Below, piece after piece: positions 1 through 14,300 of a stretch of DNA of 64,000 bases; within the stretch, counting starts at the first letter, position 1, and every line of letters starts with the position of its first letter. The stretch is from Pomacea canaliculata (Eukaryota; Mollusca; Gastropoda; Architaenioglossa; Ampullariidae). The DNA lies in contig NC_037590.1 of NCBI RefSeq assembly GCF_003073045.1, positions 43,130,296 to 43,194,295 of the forward strand. The letters are read 5' to 3'. The translations under genes and the position numbers were made by a program. The notes below the pieces were generated by a model, which was not told the DNA's origin, searched no databases, and saw only the letters and a list, made by a program, of their open reading frames with translations.

Positions 1-3000
1 AGTCTTCTGTGATGTTGGATGTTTGTATCCACGAGGAAGTCGCCACATATTTCTCTGTGGATATAATCTTAGAAATAATTAACAGTGCGCTTTTTTCAGT
101 CTGTCTTTTTCTTTGTGCCCATCTTTGTCTTGCTTTCCTCACCTTTTCGTCTTTGTGTTGGTGTAAGAATGAGGGAAAATAAATATGTGTATATATGTAT
201 ATCGTCGGGTAGTCGGAAACAGCAGACAAGAGACAGGGTGTCACATGTAGGAAATAGCAGACTATACAAATAGCATCCTACAAACAGCAGGCTCTGGAAA
301 TATGACAGAAACAGTTGGCTACAGAAATCTTTGATACCAACAACGATATATATAAATATATTGTGTTCGAAACAGCAGGGTTACATCGTGCTTTCGAAAC
401 AGGGTGTTAGAAAAAATTTAATGAGCCCAAGGTCCACCCACGCACATTTTGACCTTTATACAGGATGAACAGGTTCATGTATGACAGTTCTACCTACACA
501 GAATACAGTTGTGACTTTTTATTTCCTTACCTAACCGTTGGCCGTTAGAAAATATTTGTACCAGAGGCGGCGTTAGGAACCGTTAAGTTTGGATACGCAC
601 GAATTTAGTGTTTTAATTGTTTTGTTACTTTACCCACAGTTCTGACAGTAGCGGCTCTGCTTGATTGTCGGTTTGAAGTTAAGACAATAATTGCTTAATG
701 TAGAACTTAATTTCTTTTGTCAACAACTTTTTTGTCAACACAGTTTAACACAGCTAGCAATATGTCGAGCTGAAGCGCGGGCCCCTTCGAGAGCGGGCCT
801 GGGGCGGCACTTCACTTCAGCTTCTCCAATCCAGAGCTGGTCTCGTGAACATCCCGTCAAGCACGAGAAGCCATTCACCTGCCTGAACACTGTTAGTGGA
901 TTCCTCTGTTGCTACACTGAGTGAAATCAGTCAAGTTCAAGTGGCCAGAATGTGCTCATCATGCCTAGAGACGAAGAAGGAATGTCACCTATTTGGAAAG
1001 AAACAATGGCTTATACAACTGAATCAGTCTATTCGCCTTCGGCATGAGTGATATGAGTGAGTGCCTCCCTACACCTGTCAAGGGCGATTTGCTTCTTGTG
1101 TGTGTGTCTGGTCTCGAAAATGTTCCTCGCCGCTGAGACTACGATGGACATTTATGCTCTAAACTTCCATCAGACTTGCATGTCATAAAGCCGATGTACT
1201 CTCACTATACAATGGACCAATTTTTAGTTCAGGACTTAGCCGGCTACAGCCTTTTAATGCAAGTGTTTAGGAACTGTGTAACCTCCGGAGGATGGACTCT
1301 CCACAGACACTTGTGTTGATGAACTGCCCTCGACAGTCGTGTTACTAGTGTAAACACACCACAGCATACCTGCTACACATTTATATATATATGTGTGTGT
1401 GTAAGGCAGTCTTACTTGGCATCAGGACAACCACACGACACCTTCATGCAGCCTGCCATCTGACAGCTGTAAAAGAGAGCTCGCTGGGTTGTTATGGTTA
1501 CCAGCGCTCAGCATCACAGTCTGGAGTCTAATGCACAGTCTGCCACAGACAAAGGTTCGCCAAACAGGAGACTGACAGCACCTACCGGCCTGACAAGTGT
1601 AGACATGAGGGTTTGGCAAACAGAGCTAACACACTGGAAACTTGATGGGATACTTCTAGAGGACAAAGCTCACTGTTTCATTAAAAGCAACAGACTGGCC
1701 AACAAAAACAACTTTTGTAGAGGTAAAAGCATCAGAATATGACAAGTTGAGGAGAACCTTTGTGGACTTTCTTCAGAGATATCTAACCTGCTAGTCTGTA
1801 GACTGTCAGTGGAGTCCTTTGTTGCTATGAATGTATATTAAGACTGAGAGGAATTAGGAATGGACCTTAACCTACAGAACTACTAAAATAGTTGTAACAT
1901 CTGCACAGACAATTAATATTTTATACATTAATTATTTTTAATGAATTTGGTCGTTCCGCAGTGACCAAGACAACACCTTTGAATAATCTGCTATGCTTTT
2001 TTTTTTTCAAGTGGACTAAGTTCAGATCCAGAGGTGCAGATACCTCGGGGATAAGCTCTAGGCATACAGCACATCCGTAACTAATTCTAGAGAGAATCAT
2101 AGGTAGACAGCTAATTTCAATGTCCACGTCTTCTGTGTGTATGCAGCTAGACATCTCAAAGCTGTAAAAAGAGAACAGCAGGTTGAGAACACACTAACTG
2201 CTTTTCCTTTAGTCCTCATTTTTTCTCTGTCTGCCCATCCTAAAAGTTTTCAATAGACTAGAAAAATCCAGGACAATATAACTGCTGGTGAGGACACCCC
2301 AAGGTACAGGACTGAGACTCCATTAACCTTTCGCCATTTTTGCTCGGTTCTGCACGCTTGGCCTGCCTGGAGAGATGCGAAACAGATCTTAGGGCCCTTT
2401 GCGCAGACGCAAAGCTCCTTTTTTCTGTTTCTGTGGATGAGAGGATGGAGTAGGGGGCCTGGCCAGGAGAGCAGGGTAGAGGAGGAAGGAAATATGGAGA
2501 GCCATCGTGGCACGTTTGACACAATCCATACAAATGGCCGTTGCATGAGCGCGTGGCCTCTCCAAACCTAATCCGCTATGATTTAGCCTCAGCAGTTCCT
2601 TCTTGTCTCCCTGATCCGCCACTTTTCAATCAATGGACAAACAGGCTACAAGCGGCCCATCGTCGCCGCCATTCTCAACGACGTTCTGTCGAATTTGAAA
2701 ACCATTAGCCTTTTCGTCCAGGGAGATCATTCAGCGCTTCTTGCATCTTTGCGCTTTATTTCATGCGCATTACTGTAGCGGGGGTTAGCGGCCCTGCTCC
2801 GTCGAGCTCGGTCTGATTTACGAGGACCACGCAATATGTCTGTTCCCGATAGCGAGTGGAAATCTTCCAAAGTTGGCTTTTGGTGAGGCTGTACATGGCC
2901 GGCGGAAGCTTCATCATTCATGCATCTGACATGCGCAGTGGCTGCGCCGGCGGAGTTCAATCCCCTCAGGTATGCCGTCCCTTGCGTTTCTCTCGTCCAT

Positions 3001-4581
3001 CATAATAACTTATTCTAAATCTATGGGACGGCTGGTCAACCCTGAATTGTATCTCCCGAGAAGGCCACCAGTCCGAAGTGCACACCAAGTGTAGGAGCTC
3101 AGCCTTGTGATCTTACCCTCCTGTGCTCTACATTCATTTTTCATTCCATGTGGCTTTCTCTCTTTCTATTTTTACATTAATATTGTTTATCCACAATAAT
3201 CCCCTTTTCGCAATAATGTTGAAATAAATGGGTTTTATTTAGAAGCGAATTTCTGATATGCTGTGCGTTTATTCACACTGATAGTATTCAGTCTGAATGA
3301 ATCCAGTCTAATTTTTTCCAGCAAACTTGAAAACGAAACTAAAAGCAAAACTCGCAAGAAAATCATTTTGACATTTTAATATTTGGAAGCTAGACTGTAT
3401 TTTGTTTGTGATTTTTAGACTCGCAGATGATGATGATGAGGAGGTTATTGGGGTGGTGATGACAGTGACAGGGGTGGTGATAATAGGGTGATGGTGGAGA
3501 GATTTGTCATAAAACACACATCATTCACCCTGCAATTGTCACGGAAAGGTGAAGTTCAAACCAGGCCCTTCCTCCTCCGTCCCCCGCTCTCCACCCGTGG
3601 AAAGAAATCTAACAGTAAATAGTATGGAGTAAAAATCGGCTAGCTATGAAGGTCTGCTATACACGTTTTATGTATGAATGTGTTTTATCAGATGCTAATG
3701 CTTAATGTCAAACTTCTGACAAGAAGCTCTGTAGAAGGCTAAATGTGTCCATTGAATGTTTTTTCCAGGTGCTACGGGGCTTGGCATACGTGGCTGAAAC
3801 AGAATTCCGTTGAGGTAGGTGAAATCGCCTATTTGTTTACAAATATCATTATTTGTCCATCTGTTATTTTCATATTTTGTTTTTCACTGGACGTTAATTA
3901 TCTACTTCTGATTGTACTGGACATTTTGACAAAAGGCGACAGGGTTCAGTTGAACTGTGAACTGGGACACAAACAGTTCCAACTGCAAAGATGTGAAATG
4001 TGAACAACGGCTCTTATCTGATCCTTTCTTACAAGGCTAAACTTAGGCAAAGACCCATTCTGCCAACTAACATCTTACAACACTAAATAAAGATGAGCAA
4101 ACAGTGTGCATGTGGAATTGGCGAACCTCCATCCCCCAACTTGTATACCAGCCTGTCTCTCGCTGATACGTGAGCCCGACACATCTACAAAAAATTAACT
4201 CGAAAAATCAGTATACTAGAGAAATTGTGCAGACTCCATTAGCCTTCCAGACAACAAAGCCCCGGGTAGCGGATTATTCAAGGGCGAGATGTTTGTGTTT
4301 GACATAAAACTCCTTGGACTCTGTCAACATGAGAAATAAAGTAGCAGGGGATGCTTATTATCCCCACTCCCTCCTCTTTAACAAAAGGAAGTGAAAAGCT
4401 TACATTGCTATTAAAATCACTTGTGTCCTTGCTGGCTTCTTCAAGTTTTGGGTTCTGACATCCACGGAGCCAGTTACAGACAGAAGTCACTGTGTCTGTT
4501 TGGTGTCGCCAGCGGCTTTAGTGGGCAACCGACGGCCTGGGAATGAGATTTTCGACTCATTAAGCCGGTCACAGGCTTTTG

Positions 4582-4582
<1 letters not shown>

Positions 4583-4615
<33 letters not shown>
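4583..4615. repeat. TGGC tetranucleotide microsatellite
   Basis: The unit TGGC is repeated about eight times without interruption. Frames across it encode artificial WLAG-type repeats on either strand, which should not be read as protein. A short GC/CA alternating tract follows at about 4710-4735. Confidence 0.9.
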
Positions 4616-4616
<1 letters not shown>

Positions 4617-7600
4617 ACGACAATTTTACGCTTTAACACCGACCATAAGCGACGTGTCCACTCTGGCATTCTTTCTATCACTCTTTCTCATACTCTTCTC
4701 TCCTGCGTGCGTGCGCGCGCGCACACACACACACTGTCCATCTAACTTTCTAGAATCGAGCTTTGGACAAAGACTTCGTGTTGTCTTACAATTGTACACA
4801 GTTTCTAATGAGCTAAATATGTGGATTCTTGCTGCCTCACTCTTGAGGTTTCGTTAAGCACCCTTTCCCCATTCCTTCCCCCACCCACCCTTCGTCCCTC
4901 ACGGACACTCACTCCCCTCACCTCTGGCACCCAGTTGACCTGTCGGCGGTGAGGTCATGAAACAGGAACGTCAAACAAATCATCAGACCACCAGCGCTGA
5001 CGTTCCGCTGGCTGCTGTGTTTTTTTCCTGGCCGATGATCGCATTAAAAGTCTGTTTGTCAGGCGTTGCGGCTGCTGTCCGTTGACAGCCAACGGTCATC
5101 ATTTCGTCCAGCTTCATGTTCCCAGAAGCCCTTCAGATCACTTTCGCCGTGTTTGCTTTAAAAAAGCGACAAGGAGAGAGACATGTTGGGAGGATTTTCG
5201 GGCATTTTATCAAATTTTACAACGAATCTAGGGCATCATAAACTGCCCGGATGTCGCTAGTCGCCGTTTAATAACTCATTTGGAGACGTAAATCTTAACT
5301 CTGAAAAAGAAACACAGCGCGGACAACCGTAGAGAGTTGAAAAATTAAAAACATCAAAAATATCTGCAGGAGTTTGTGCCGAGACGAAGCAGCGAACAGA
5401 TGATTTTCTGATTAAATGTTTCTGAGAAAGTAATAATATTTATTTCATCGATTATATAGTCTGATGTCGATTACCTGTCTGACTGATTGTCTTGCATTTC
5501 CTTAACATCCCGACACCTCTGTGTGTTCACTCGTTCACCTTTCGTACTATCTTTCTCTTTGAGCGTTTGTGTGCGCGTGCATGTGTGTTTGTGTGTGTTC
5601 TTTCATGGGGGTGGGAGAGAGTGAAACTTTCTAACTAGTCTTTACTCTTTTTTTAATTCAAAGTGTGTCTTTTCCTACACTTCCTGGTTTGAATATGAGG
5701 GAAAGTTGCTTTTTAAAGATAATCAAAAGACCGACATGTGTTATCAACAAAGCATTATTCCCTCTAATATCGTTAATGAAAGATGAGAGTTGCAGGATGA
5801 ACATGAATAAGATGCTTGACAAAACAAGTTCTGAGAGTTAGCAGTGAGTGTGGCTGCGGGAGACGCCTCGCAAAATTACTTCCACACCTCGTGCCCTGCC
5901 CTCTCATTGCATCTCCATTTCCGCATCCGGGACCTCGTGCCATAAGGTTTGTCTTAATCTATCAGCTCGATGGCGGACATTCTAGGATGTCGAACGCGAT
6001 CCCACCTTCATCTTCCAGCCATTTGTCCTGCTTGCCAGACCACTCTCCCCATCTGCTGTAGCAGCCGCCGGAGTTCTCCCCCTTTCAACAAGACGGTGAC
6101 GTCACACGTCCCGCTGATTGCAGAATCATTGTCGCTGTCGTCCTCCTCCACATCATTGGAGTCCAGTCTGAGCTTCCCCAGGAGACTAGCAAAATCTTGT
6201 TACCATGAGAAACAGCAAGCCCTTGAACCGGGGTATCGGGTGCACTGCCTCGTTGTCTCGGGGTGTTTCCTTGCGAGGGTTGAGTTCTGTCTGTGTGTTC
6301 GCGCAAAATTCCAATCGTCATCACAGAGAGTTCCAGGAAGTAGGTGTCCTAGAAGACAGATGCTCTGACGGTTATATAAAACTTCTGGACAGACAAAAGT
6401 TGAATAGTGTGAGAGACGATGCACAAAACAAAAAAAAAAAAGACGACTGCTGTACAAAAGTCAATGTCAAGGATTTAGTGATTAGTAATATCATCACAAC
6501 CATCTGGGTACTGAACCTGAACTAATTAAAATATTCTATGCGATCTGAATGGTTTACACAATTTTCCGGTTGAAATGTTAAAAATGTCGCCCCACACAGA
6601 TTTGAGTGCAGTAGAGTGTTGGGTGCGGTACACGCAGTCTGTGGAAGGACAGCTGATAGGACACTAATATACAATGCCAATAAATACAGAAAAACACAAT
6701 CCTTTAAGTTTGAAACACACATGAATCCAGGTTTTGCTGTGACTGTGACCGTTCTGGTTGACTTGTTTTCCTCAGTCATGTTATTTACACTACTCTGCGT
6801 GCAAACAATATTGTTTTATTTACAAAATGTCTATGGCATGTTCTTTACTGTTACGAAGGATCAAGTGCGGGTATTTCGTGGCTGTGATCGTATCCACAAT
6901 CTTATGTTAGTGATATCTCACAGTACTATCGTCTGCCTGTTTCAGCAGCTAACTCCTGTCTTTGCCGGTCAGACAGAAATGTTTTGTGGGCGAATCCTGG
7001 CCGCCGGCAAACTGTGTAGAGGCTTGTATCCACTCTCTGCCATTTATTGCTCGGTTTTCGTGGGAGAAAGTGGCCAACCTTTCAGCCATTTTCCTCCTGA
7101 GAAAAATATAAAATCGATCAGCAACAACAAAACCTCAAAGGGGAAGCCTGAAACTTCCGTAAATCAAGGTAAAGGTGGAGACGATGTTGTTGATGATGAC
7201 ATCAGCTGACCTGTCAGTTGTAAAGTTTTTTGTACGAAGAGGATCCAGACAAGTTAAGTAAAAGTTATGAAAGTAAAGGCCCTGTGGTCCCAAAAAGAAA
7301 AAAAGATAAACTAGAAAGGCTTAGAGTTACATGCCAACCTCATCCATGCGCGCGGAGCTTCAGGTAGTTGCAAGGAGAGGACTGACTGGTGTCTCACCTG
7401 GTCAAGAGTGTCACATGGTCACTGTGAACCATGTGATGACTAACAATTTGCTTGTCCTCTGTGGTCTGGCTATTCCACACCATTCCCCTCCCCTCCTCCT
7501 TCCTCGGCCCTGTGTGGCCTGGCTATCCCTTCCCCTCCCTGTGGCCCTCGGGCTGCGGTCATGAGTCTTGGACAAGCGTCGGGCTACGATTATTTGCAAA

Positions 7601-7794
7601 TCAATTTCCTGGCGCGTAAATCTCGGGAGACGGTGCTTGCACGGGCCTTGGCCGGATTCTTTCCTGATTGTATGTGTTTGGGCCTTCTTGGGAATCAATT
7701 TGTGCTGAGTGATCTATTAGCACAGGGCGAGTAACTCGCGAGAACTTTTTTTGTCGCAGCCCTGCTCTCGTCCTCGGTCAGGCCTCGCGACGAA

Positions 7795-8469
7795 GTGGCC
7801 CTACGCGATAAATTCCGACCCCCTCTTCGAACATATTGTCTTAACAACAAATGTTTCTCCATTAAAGTCCCATGTCAGCCGGCAATGGAATTAGGGGGCA
7901 TCAAATGGCGGAACCTGCGCCTGCTGATGAAATTATTCGCGACACAGTCCTCTTTAATTTGGGGCCGCCAGGCAATCACGGCCGCGGGCACCTGGGTAGA
8001 GAGTGGCTCGCTCCACCAGTCTATTTCGCTCTGGGAGACAAAGTGTGGCGGGCTCCAAAACTCCTCAGCTCTCGTGCCAACCAATTACCCCTCATCTGCG
8101 TTTGAAGGAGACATATGCGTTTCAGGAAACAATCCAGGATCGCCCTTTCCCTTCCCCCGATGCCCGGGTGTCCCAGGGGATACCGGTTCCAATCAGTGGG
8201 GCTTCTACGCCAAAGACGTGGCTCAATTGTTGCGAGAGAGCGTCCAGCAGACTCTAAATGTCTTCTTTCCAGCTCGGCCGGCCACGGCGAATAATGTTTG
8301 CGAATTCGTCATTTGGATGCTTAGGGAACTGTTGAAGTGGGGGCACTTAAACCCCGAGCAGAGTCTCTGTCAGATACAAACCGGGCTGACATCGCCCTGT
8401 CTGATTAACGAAAGGGAGAGAAGAGTCTTTGTAGGTTGGCTTTATGACTGGGAAGGAGGACACACCTAG
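7795..8469 (+). other. Long open frame in a GC-rich block, doubtful as a gene
   Basis: An uninterrupted frame of 224 codons lies in DNA that is clearly less AT-rich than its surroundings (about 7330-8560). The conceptual protein has no signal peptide, membrane segment, repeat or family motif that I recognise. Its amino-acid order looks unstructured, with several W, C, P and G residues. It starts without a good upstream context and has no splice partners that I can place. Open frames of this length arise by chance more easily where AT-rich stop codons are rare. I think a conserved regulatory island upstream of PRDM8 is more likely than a coding exon. A lineage-specific gene is not excluded. 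Confidence 0.2.
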
Positions 8470-11311
8470 GGCACTGACCATCAAAGGGCACCGCATGGAT
8501 TCCTCCTTTGGAACCCTTCCCTTCGATAGAAAGAGAGGGCTTTGAACAGCGACTAGCAAAATGTATACACAAAAAATGATAGTAATGAGTATAAGTTATT
8601 GACTTGATATTTGTATGACATGATTAGACTAACTAGTGAAGGACTAGACAAATTTTGTGAAATGACTCCAGAACGTATGCGTGGCTGCCATCTGTGTGTG
8701 TGTGTGAGAGAGATAGTGTGTGTGTGTGTCAGTGAGCATGACTGTTTATCTCTCCAAACAATGAACTACCATCGTGGCCAGTGCATACAACTCTTTCCCA
8801 AAACAAAAAAATCGAAAAGCAGCTTAACGCAACTCGTGGAAACTCGAAGCATTCTGTCGCTCATTTTTTTTAATTGTCCCAGAGGATCCCAAGCAGATTA
8901 TTGGAGGATAAAGTTTCCCTCGCCTTTTGCTGTAATTTGAAAGCTTGTTAACTGCAAGGCAGAGACGGTTACTTCCTGGCCGTCAGGCCACCCAAGACAA
9001 GAGGAGGAGAGGCTGGTGTGGAATCCGATGTTGAGACAATCGATAAGGAAGAACTAACCCGCTTTGGCGCGAAGGACACATAATTCTCCCCTGCTGCTTT
9101 CCATTGAGAAAACAGAATGTAGCATCCGCACACCACACACATGTTGACCTCAGCTCCAGCCTCTCTCTCCCCAACTAACCCACAACAGTTTTAAGTCCAT
9201 CTCCCCCCTTGTCCAGCCCTCCGCCTCCTTTCTTCCTTCTTCAACGCGCGCACCCTGCCTTAATCCCTCCTTTCTTGCTCATTGCTGTTTTTCTTTCTTT
9301 CTTTTTTTTCGTAGTTAAAACGCTGAGCATTGACCTTCACATATTTCGTACATTCCATCAGCTAAATGTATCATTTCTTCAAATTTTTTTTGCCGTTCTT
9401 CCTCACTTCTCACATCAGGATGGCTCCACCAGCAATCCTCTGCCGCCATTATCGTCAGGGATCTCACTCTTGCTTACCCTGACTCGGGTCCAGAGAAGTA
9501 TTTTTCTTTTTTCTCCCTGACTGCGGGAAAGGGAGAAATCACACTGAAGGGAGAGCGGTTATCTTGCTCTTGAAGAGGGCGAACAGGGTATTTCTGGAGA
9601 GCACAATCATGTCTGCTTTCAGTTTTTTATGAAAAAGGAATGCTTTCCATTTAATTTCATATCTGCAGACATTATTGCTTGAGAGGCGCTCCCTTCGTTT
9701 TCTCGGTAAACATCACGTGATTAAGGGAGCCAATCGGTGAATGAGGAGTTTGATCAGAAATCGTATTCGCAAATAAAAAAATGAAACAAATCATTTAATT
9801 TTATTGTAATTTTTAACAAACGTTAATCAGTTTCCATTAGATTGCGTGAGCCTTAACTGCTGAGTTTATTGAAAGTCGCAGTTGATGTTCAGTTGATGTT
9901 TGCTGTTGTTACGTACAATTACACACCTGCACGTCACTCACACGAACATGTACACACACTCAAACACACAAATGTATGCACGCTTGGCGCAGCTGTACAT
10001 ACACTCCAACACACGGACACATTACCTACACTCAAATCCCCACACATGTATGTTTGAACACACACGCACACACACTATCAAACACACGCGGAAGCACGCT
10101 ATCCAAGATGAAAGAAGATTGGAGAGGGAGGTGAAGTGGAGAAGAGGACAAGAAAAAACAGACCAAAGGCAGGCATCGTTAAGCGACAGCCTCAAGCCAA
10201 GAACGACAACTGGGCTGCGGAGGCAGGCGTCACATTTGGAGAGAAGGGGGCGCGCAGATCAAGCTGTAATTTTTGTTTCACGAACGATAACTTTGCTTGC
10301 TTTTTAGACGAAAGGACAATATCTTAGGCTAGACCGGACTTCGCAGACATCTGCTTGACATTAATTTCGCTTATCTTAAGCCGCCTGTGTTCTTGCGCTG
10401 GAAATTAGCTCCCCCTGACACAATCAAGATGGCCCTGGGAGCTTTACCCTGACCCAAGCCTGCTTCCCATGCTGCCGGGTGGCCGAAAGAAGCTGTTTAG
10501 GCGGAAGACGGTCCTGTCAAGTGCGAAATAAACATGCTTTAAATTAAGCACGCTTGAAGACTCGCTCGACTGGAGGTGTCTTTTTTAGTTTTGCTTTGAT
10601 GGATGGATGATAGAGAAGGAGAGAGGAAGAGAGAAGAGGTTTTTTTTTCCCTTCTAACTCTTGAAGCTGTTGCGTGAAGTTTCCAAAGTGTGAAGTAAAG
10701 TTTTGAAGTGTGAAAGGAGCGAGGTAAAGTTTTGAAGGTGGTTTGGAGAACATTAGTTTGGTTGCTGAGTTTTCTTTCTTTCCCATCCATCCTTCTCACA
10801 GAGTTTACACCACTGAAGCCTTGTATTGCTTCTGCACTGCCACTTTCATCTACTCAAATTCATAGAATGAGCTAAGGATGACTTTAACATTGTACTTCCC
10901 CTTTCACTAAATTGTTATTTTCCATTCATCTAATAACTAATGATATTTTTGGTAATGCTTGAAGCACATCGTTCAAGTAGGGAAAACTAGAACGGCTAGA
11001 AGGAAAACAAGACCAGAAAAAAAAAACAATAAATAAATTCATAGTGTGCAAACTTTGACTTAAGAAAAAAGTAAGCTATTACTTTTGTGAAGTATTGTCA
11101 TTGTGTAAAGTTTAAAGACTGTCAGGGTGTACAAGTCTAAGAATCACTTTCTCTCAAACTGTCAGTGTGCTGCTGCCTTAGTCGACATTCTTGGTTCAGT
11201 TTCTTGATCGTTTGTACAGTGGCTCAGTGGACAGAAACTAGCATCCACTTGGAGGCATTTCGCTGTGGATGACAAGGATTGCCGACGGTAGCTGGAAAAA
11301 AAAAGCGTTCA

Positions 11312-11386
11312 GGGAGATTTGAATCCGATTTACTTTCATTTGTCGCTGTTTGACGGAATGTTCTTTACCACTGCGCTACCGGGGCT
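11312..11386 (-). repeat. tRNA-derived SINE head
   Basis: Read on the minus strand, the segment begins with a tRNA-like end whose A-box region reads GGTAGCGCAGTGGTA. About 55 bases further on is a B-box-like GGATTCAAATC (plus 11316-11326). The total is about 75 bases, the size of a tRNA. The intervening sequence does not fold into an obvious cloverleaf with a usable anticodon arm, so a SINE head fits better than a functional tRNA gene. The tail should extend to lower coordinates, but its boundary is not visible to me. Confidence 0.5.
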
Positions 11387-14300
11387 GTCTGTTGGCGTCA
11401 CTCGCTGGACATCTTCATCCTCTAGCACCACCCTTACATCCACCCTGATCCACCTTCTTAGTACCATCGGTAGACACACGCCTCTTGCGACAGCCGACGT
11501 GATTCCACCCTCCCCTTGCCTTCCCACAATTCCTTGTTACCGTCTGGACGGACGCGATGAACAGTACTCACCTCGTCCGGCAGGACATGGCGCCTATAGC
11601 TTGTCGGCTGAGTGGTGTCTCTGGTGTTGTCCTCACCAGGAGGAAGGCGTGGACCGGCTATTGACTTCTTGTCAATTGAGCAGACGCCGATGTCAGCTGG
11701 ACTAGGTCCATGGAACTTTACCACAGCTGGCACAAAAAAGCTTCCATCTATCCATAAGTTGCAATACTTAGTCGCCTGACTGGAAAGTATAAATTATTTT
11801 AGTATTCAAGTACTACTAAGAAAATTAATATGAAAGTAATATATTAAAATATTTTACTATATTTTTTAGCCAGGGAGAGTTGTCCAGTTTCTAACCATTT
11901 TGGAGGAACCCGGGGTATCTAACAGACAAGATGTGAGGTACCGTCGTTGACATCTCGCGATATTGTGATCTTTCTTTCTACAACAGCTTTACCATTTCCT
12001 TCTGTTCCCTAGCTGATGTCACAGAAACAATATGGCGGAGGAAGCGCGCGCTGCGCGTGATAAAGTGCGAAGCATTACCCGTGAAGACGTGCAGCCGATC
12101 CCTGTGCACGCCCCGACAAAGCAGCTCCGTAATCGAGTTGCATGCGGCGCTTTGGCATCTGGCCACAGCTACCCGCTTCTCTATCAAAACCCATGCCAAC
12201 AATGGCCATTTTAATTAACCCTTTCTACGCTGGTCTCTAAAATGATTTGCACAAAATGGATCGGTCTTCAATAGACAATTTTCCTCTGCCTGTACTGCAT
12301 GCAGATTGCTGTTCTGAAAGCTGTCGGAGAGAATCGGTCATGAGATGGTCCAATCCAACGCCATCAACCTCCTTCCTCCCATCAACAGTCCGATGGGGGT
12401 TGGGTGGAGGAGGACCAGGGGAAATTCGATTTGATCTAATGCCGCTTAAAACAGGGTCCATTTGCCAGGGTCCCTTCCCTGGTCATGGCCATCTCTTCGG
12501 GGAACGCGCCATCAACACACGACTGGTAACAGGTTCAGCTTGCTGTAGACAAGATGGGGCGTGGAGCATATGTCGTAGGTAGACAGCCAGTGACCGAGTG
12601 TATGGGTGAATGAGACACTCAGTGTCTGAAACAAGGTCTGAGTAAATGGAAACAATTAATAAATGAGTAAAATTGCTCAGTTAATGATAGAACCATCGAG
12701 CGTACTACTGCTATTACTAGTAAGTAAGGAGAAGTGACTGAGTGAATTAAAGGCTGGAGGAACGAACCAGATGTTAATCATGTAACTCCTCAAAGAAAAC
12801 GCAATGAATGACAAGATGGAGATGAACATATGGAGAGACAACTGGATAAAGATGGGAGATGAGCTTTTTAAGTTCAATCGCAGATGCACACAGGGCGGAA
12901 ACAGTTAGGAGAAAACCGTTCACTCGTTCACACCTGACCGCTACTTCAAACACCATAGTCTGCCATCCAGGTACTCTTTTACTCCATCACTCCTCCCTTT
13001 CACTTTGTGTGAGCAGGAGATAATAAAATAATCCACTCTTGGTTGTTTTGTCTCTGTTGCCGAAATCACGAAAACCATAGGTTAGTTACCTGGTAGAGAC
13101 AGGTAAGTAAACAATACAGTGGGTACGAATCTGGTCAGTTTGTAAATAAAAAATAGACAGCAGTGGATACGAATCTGGTCAGTGTGTAAGGCGATGAGGG
13201 AATCTTGCCAGAGACGGATTGCGTGAAGGTCCAACTTGCTGCACGTCAGCCGCGTGCGTGTCTCGTGCTCCACAGAAATTGCTGCGCCCGGTGCACGTCA
13301 CACGGGGCTCGGCCCACACGGCGGCCCACCGCGCGTTAAAGCCAGCTAACCAAGGCCCATGGGATTGGACGGCGGATTAAATTAGGGACGTCGGCCCTCG
13401 CCTACAAGAACCTAAATGACTTGGCTTAGTGCCGCCTGTAGGGCTGGCGCGGACAGCATCAAGCAGGAGGAGGCGGCTGTCCCACGGCGCATGCTGCAGT
13501 CGCGCGCACGCATGTCTGCACGCGCTGTGGTGTCGCCCCTGAGACTGTGGTCTGTATGTTGCTGCTGCCATGCCTCCTGTTCCTCCCACAATCTCACGGA
13601 CAGGCGAGAGCTGCACTAGTAACCGTCGTCAACGAATTTGAAATGTGCTGGAAGATTGCTTAATTCCAGGATTTCTGTAAGCGGTAATCATTCATATTGA
13701 AACAAGATAACGAGTGCATTATTTCTTATTCCGATGTCAGCAATTTGTCGATGTCCGACATCACAGTTTCACTGAGCACTAACACTCAAAAATAATGTTT
13801 ATTGATAATTTCTATTGACATGGCTCATGTTCAACTGTTGAGTTATGATGTTAGTCTTTAAAGATAACACCTCTGTTAGGAATTAACCTCCTTACTACTT
13901 TTCCTTGTCTGATCAATCCATTGTTATTGTTTTCACGGATTCCCATTTACAGCCTTTATTTCTTCTCTTTTCTCCCTTCTTCACTTCGCTTTACTTTTTC
14001 CTCGACACCCTTCTCAATGCCTCGCATCAAGATAGCACTCGCAGCATCTGTGCCGCAGTTTGTCTACTGGACCACTGTACCTGACTACAGACAAGCTCAC
14101 AAGCTGTGTATCTGGGTATTCATCTCTCCCAAAATCCATTTTCTTAATTTTTATAATGTAATTTTTTGTGTTTCGAATGCACACAGACGAAAAATCATAA
14201 ACATTATTTGTATGGAGATTCTGAAGACATGAAGCTGGAAGGAGAAATGTGATAACAAAAAACATACTTATACAAGTGCTTCCGTTGAATAAAGGACGAG

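Noticed and set aside
6616-7209. 197-codon plus-strand frame starting MLGAVHAVC
   Set aside because: It crosses AT-rich sequence of mixed character, has no family resemblance and no supporting splice structure. A stretch of hydrophobic residues alone is not evidence of a membrane protein.
11312-11386. Functional tRNA gene
   Set aside because: A- and B-box-like sequences are present, but no convincing cloverleaf or anticodon arm, so a SINE head is the better call.
12247-12582. 111-codon plus-strand frame in the upstream region
   Set aside because: No motif, overlapped by a minus-strand frame, and in a GC-richer island where chance frames are expected.
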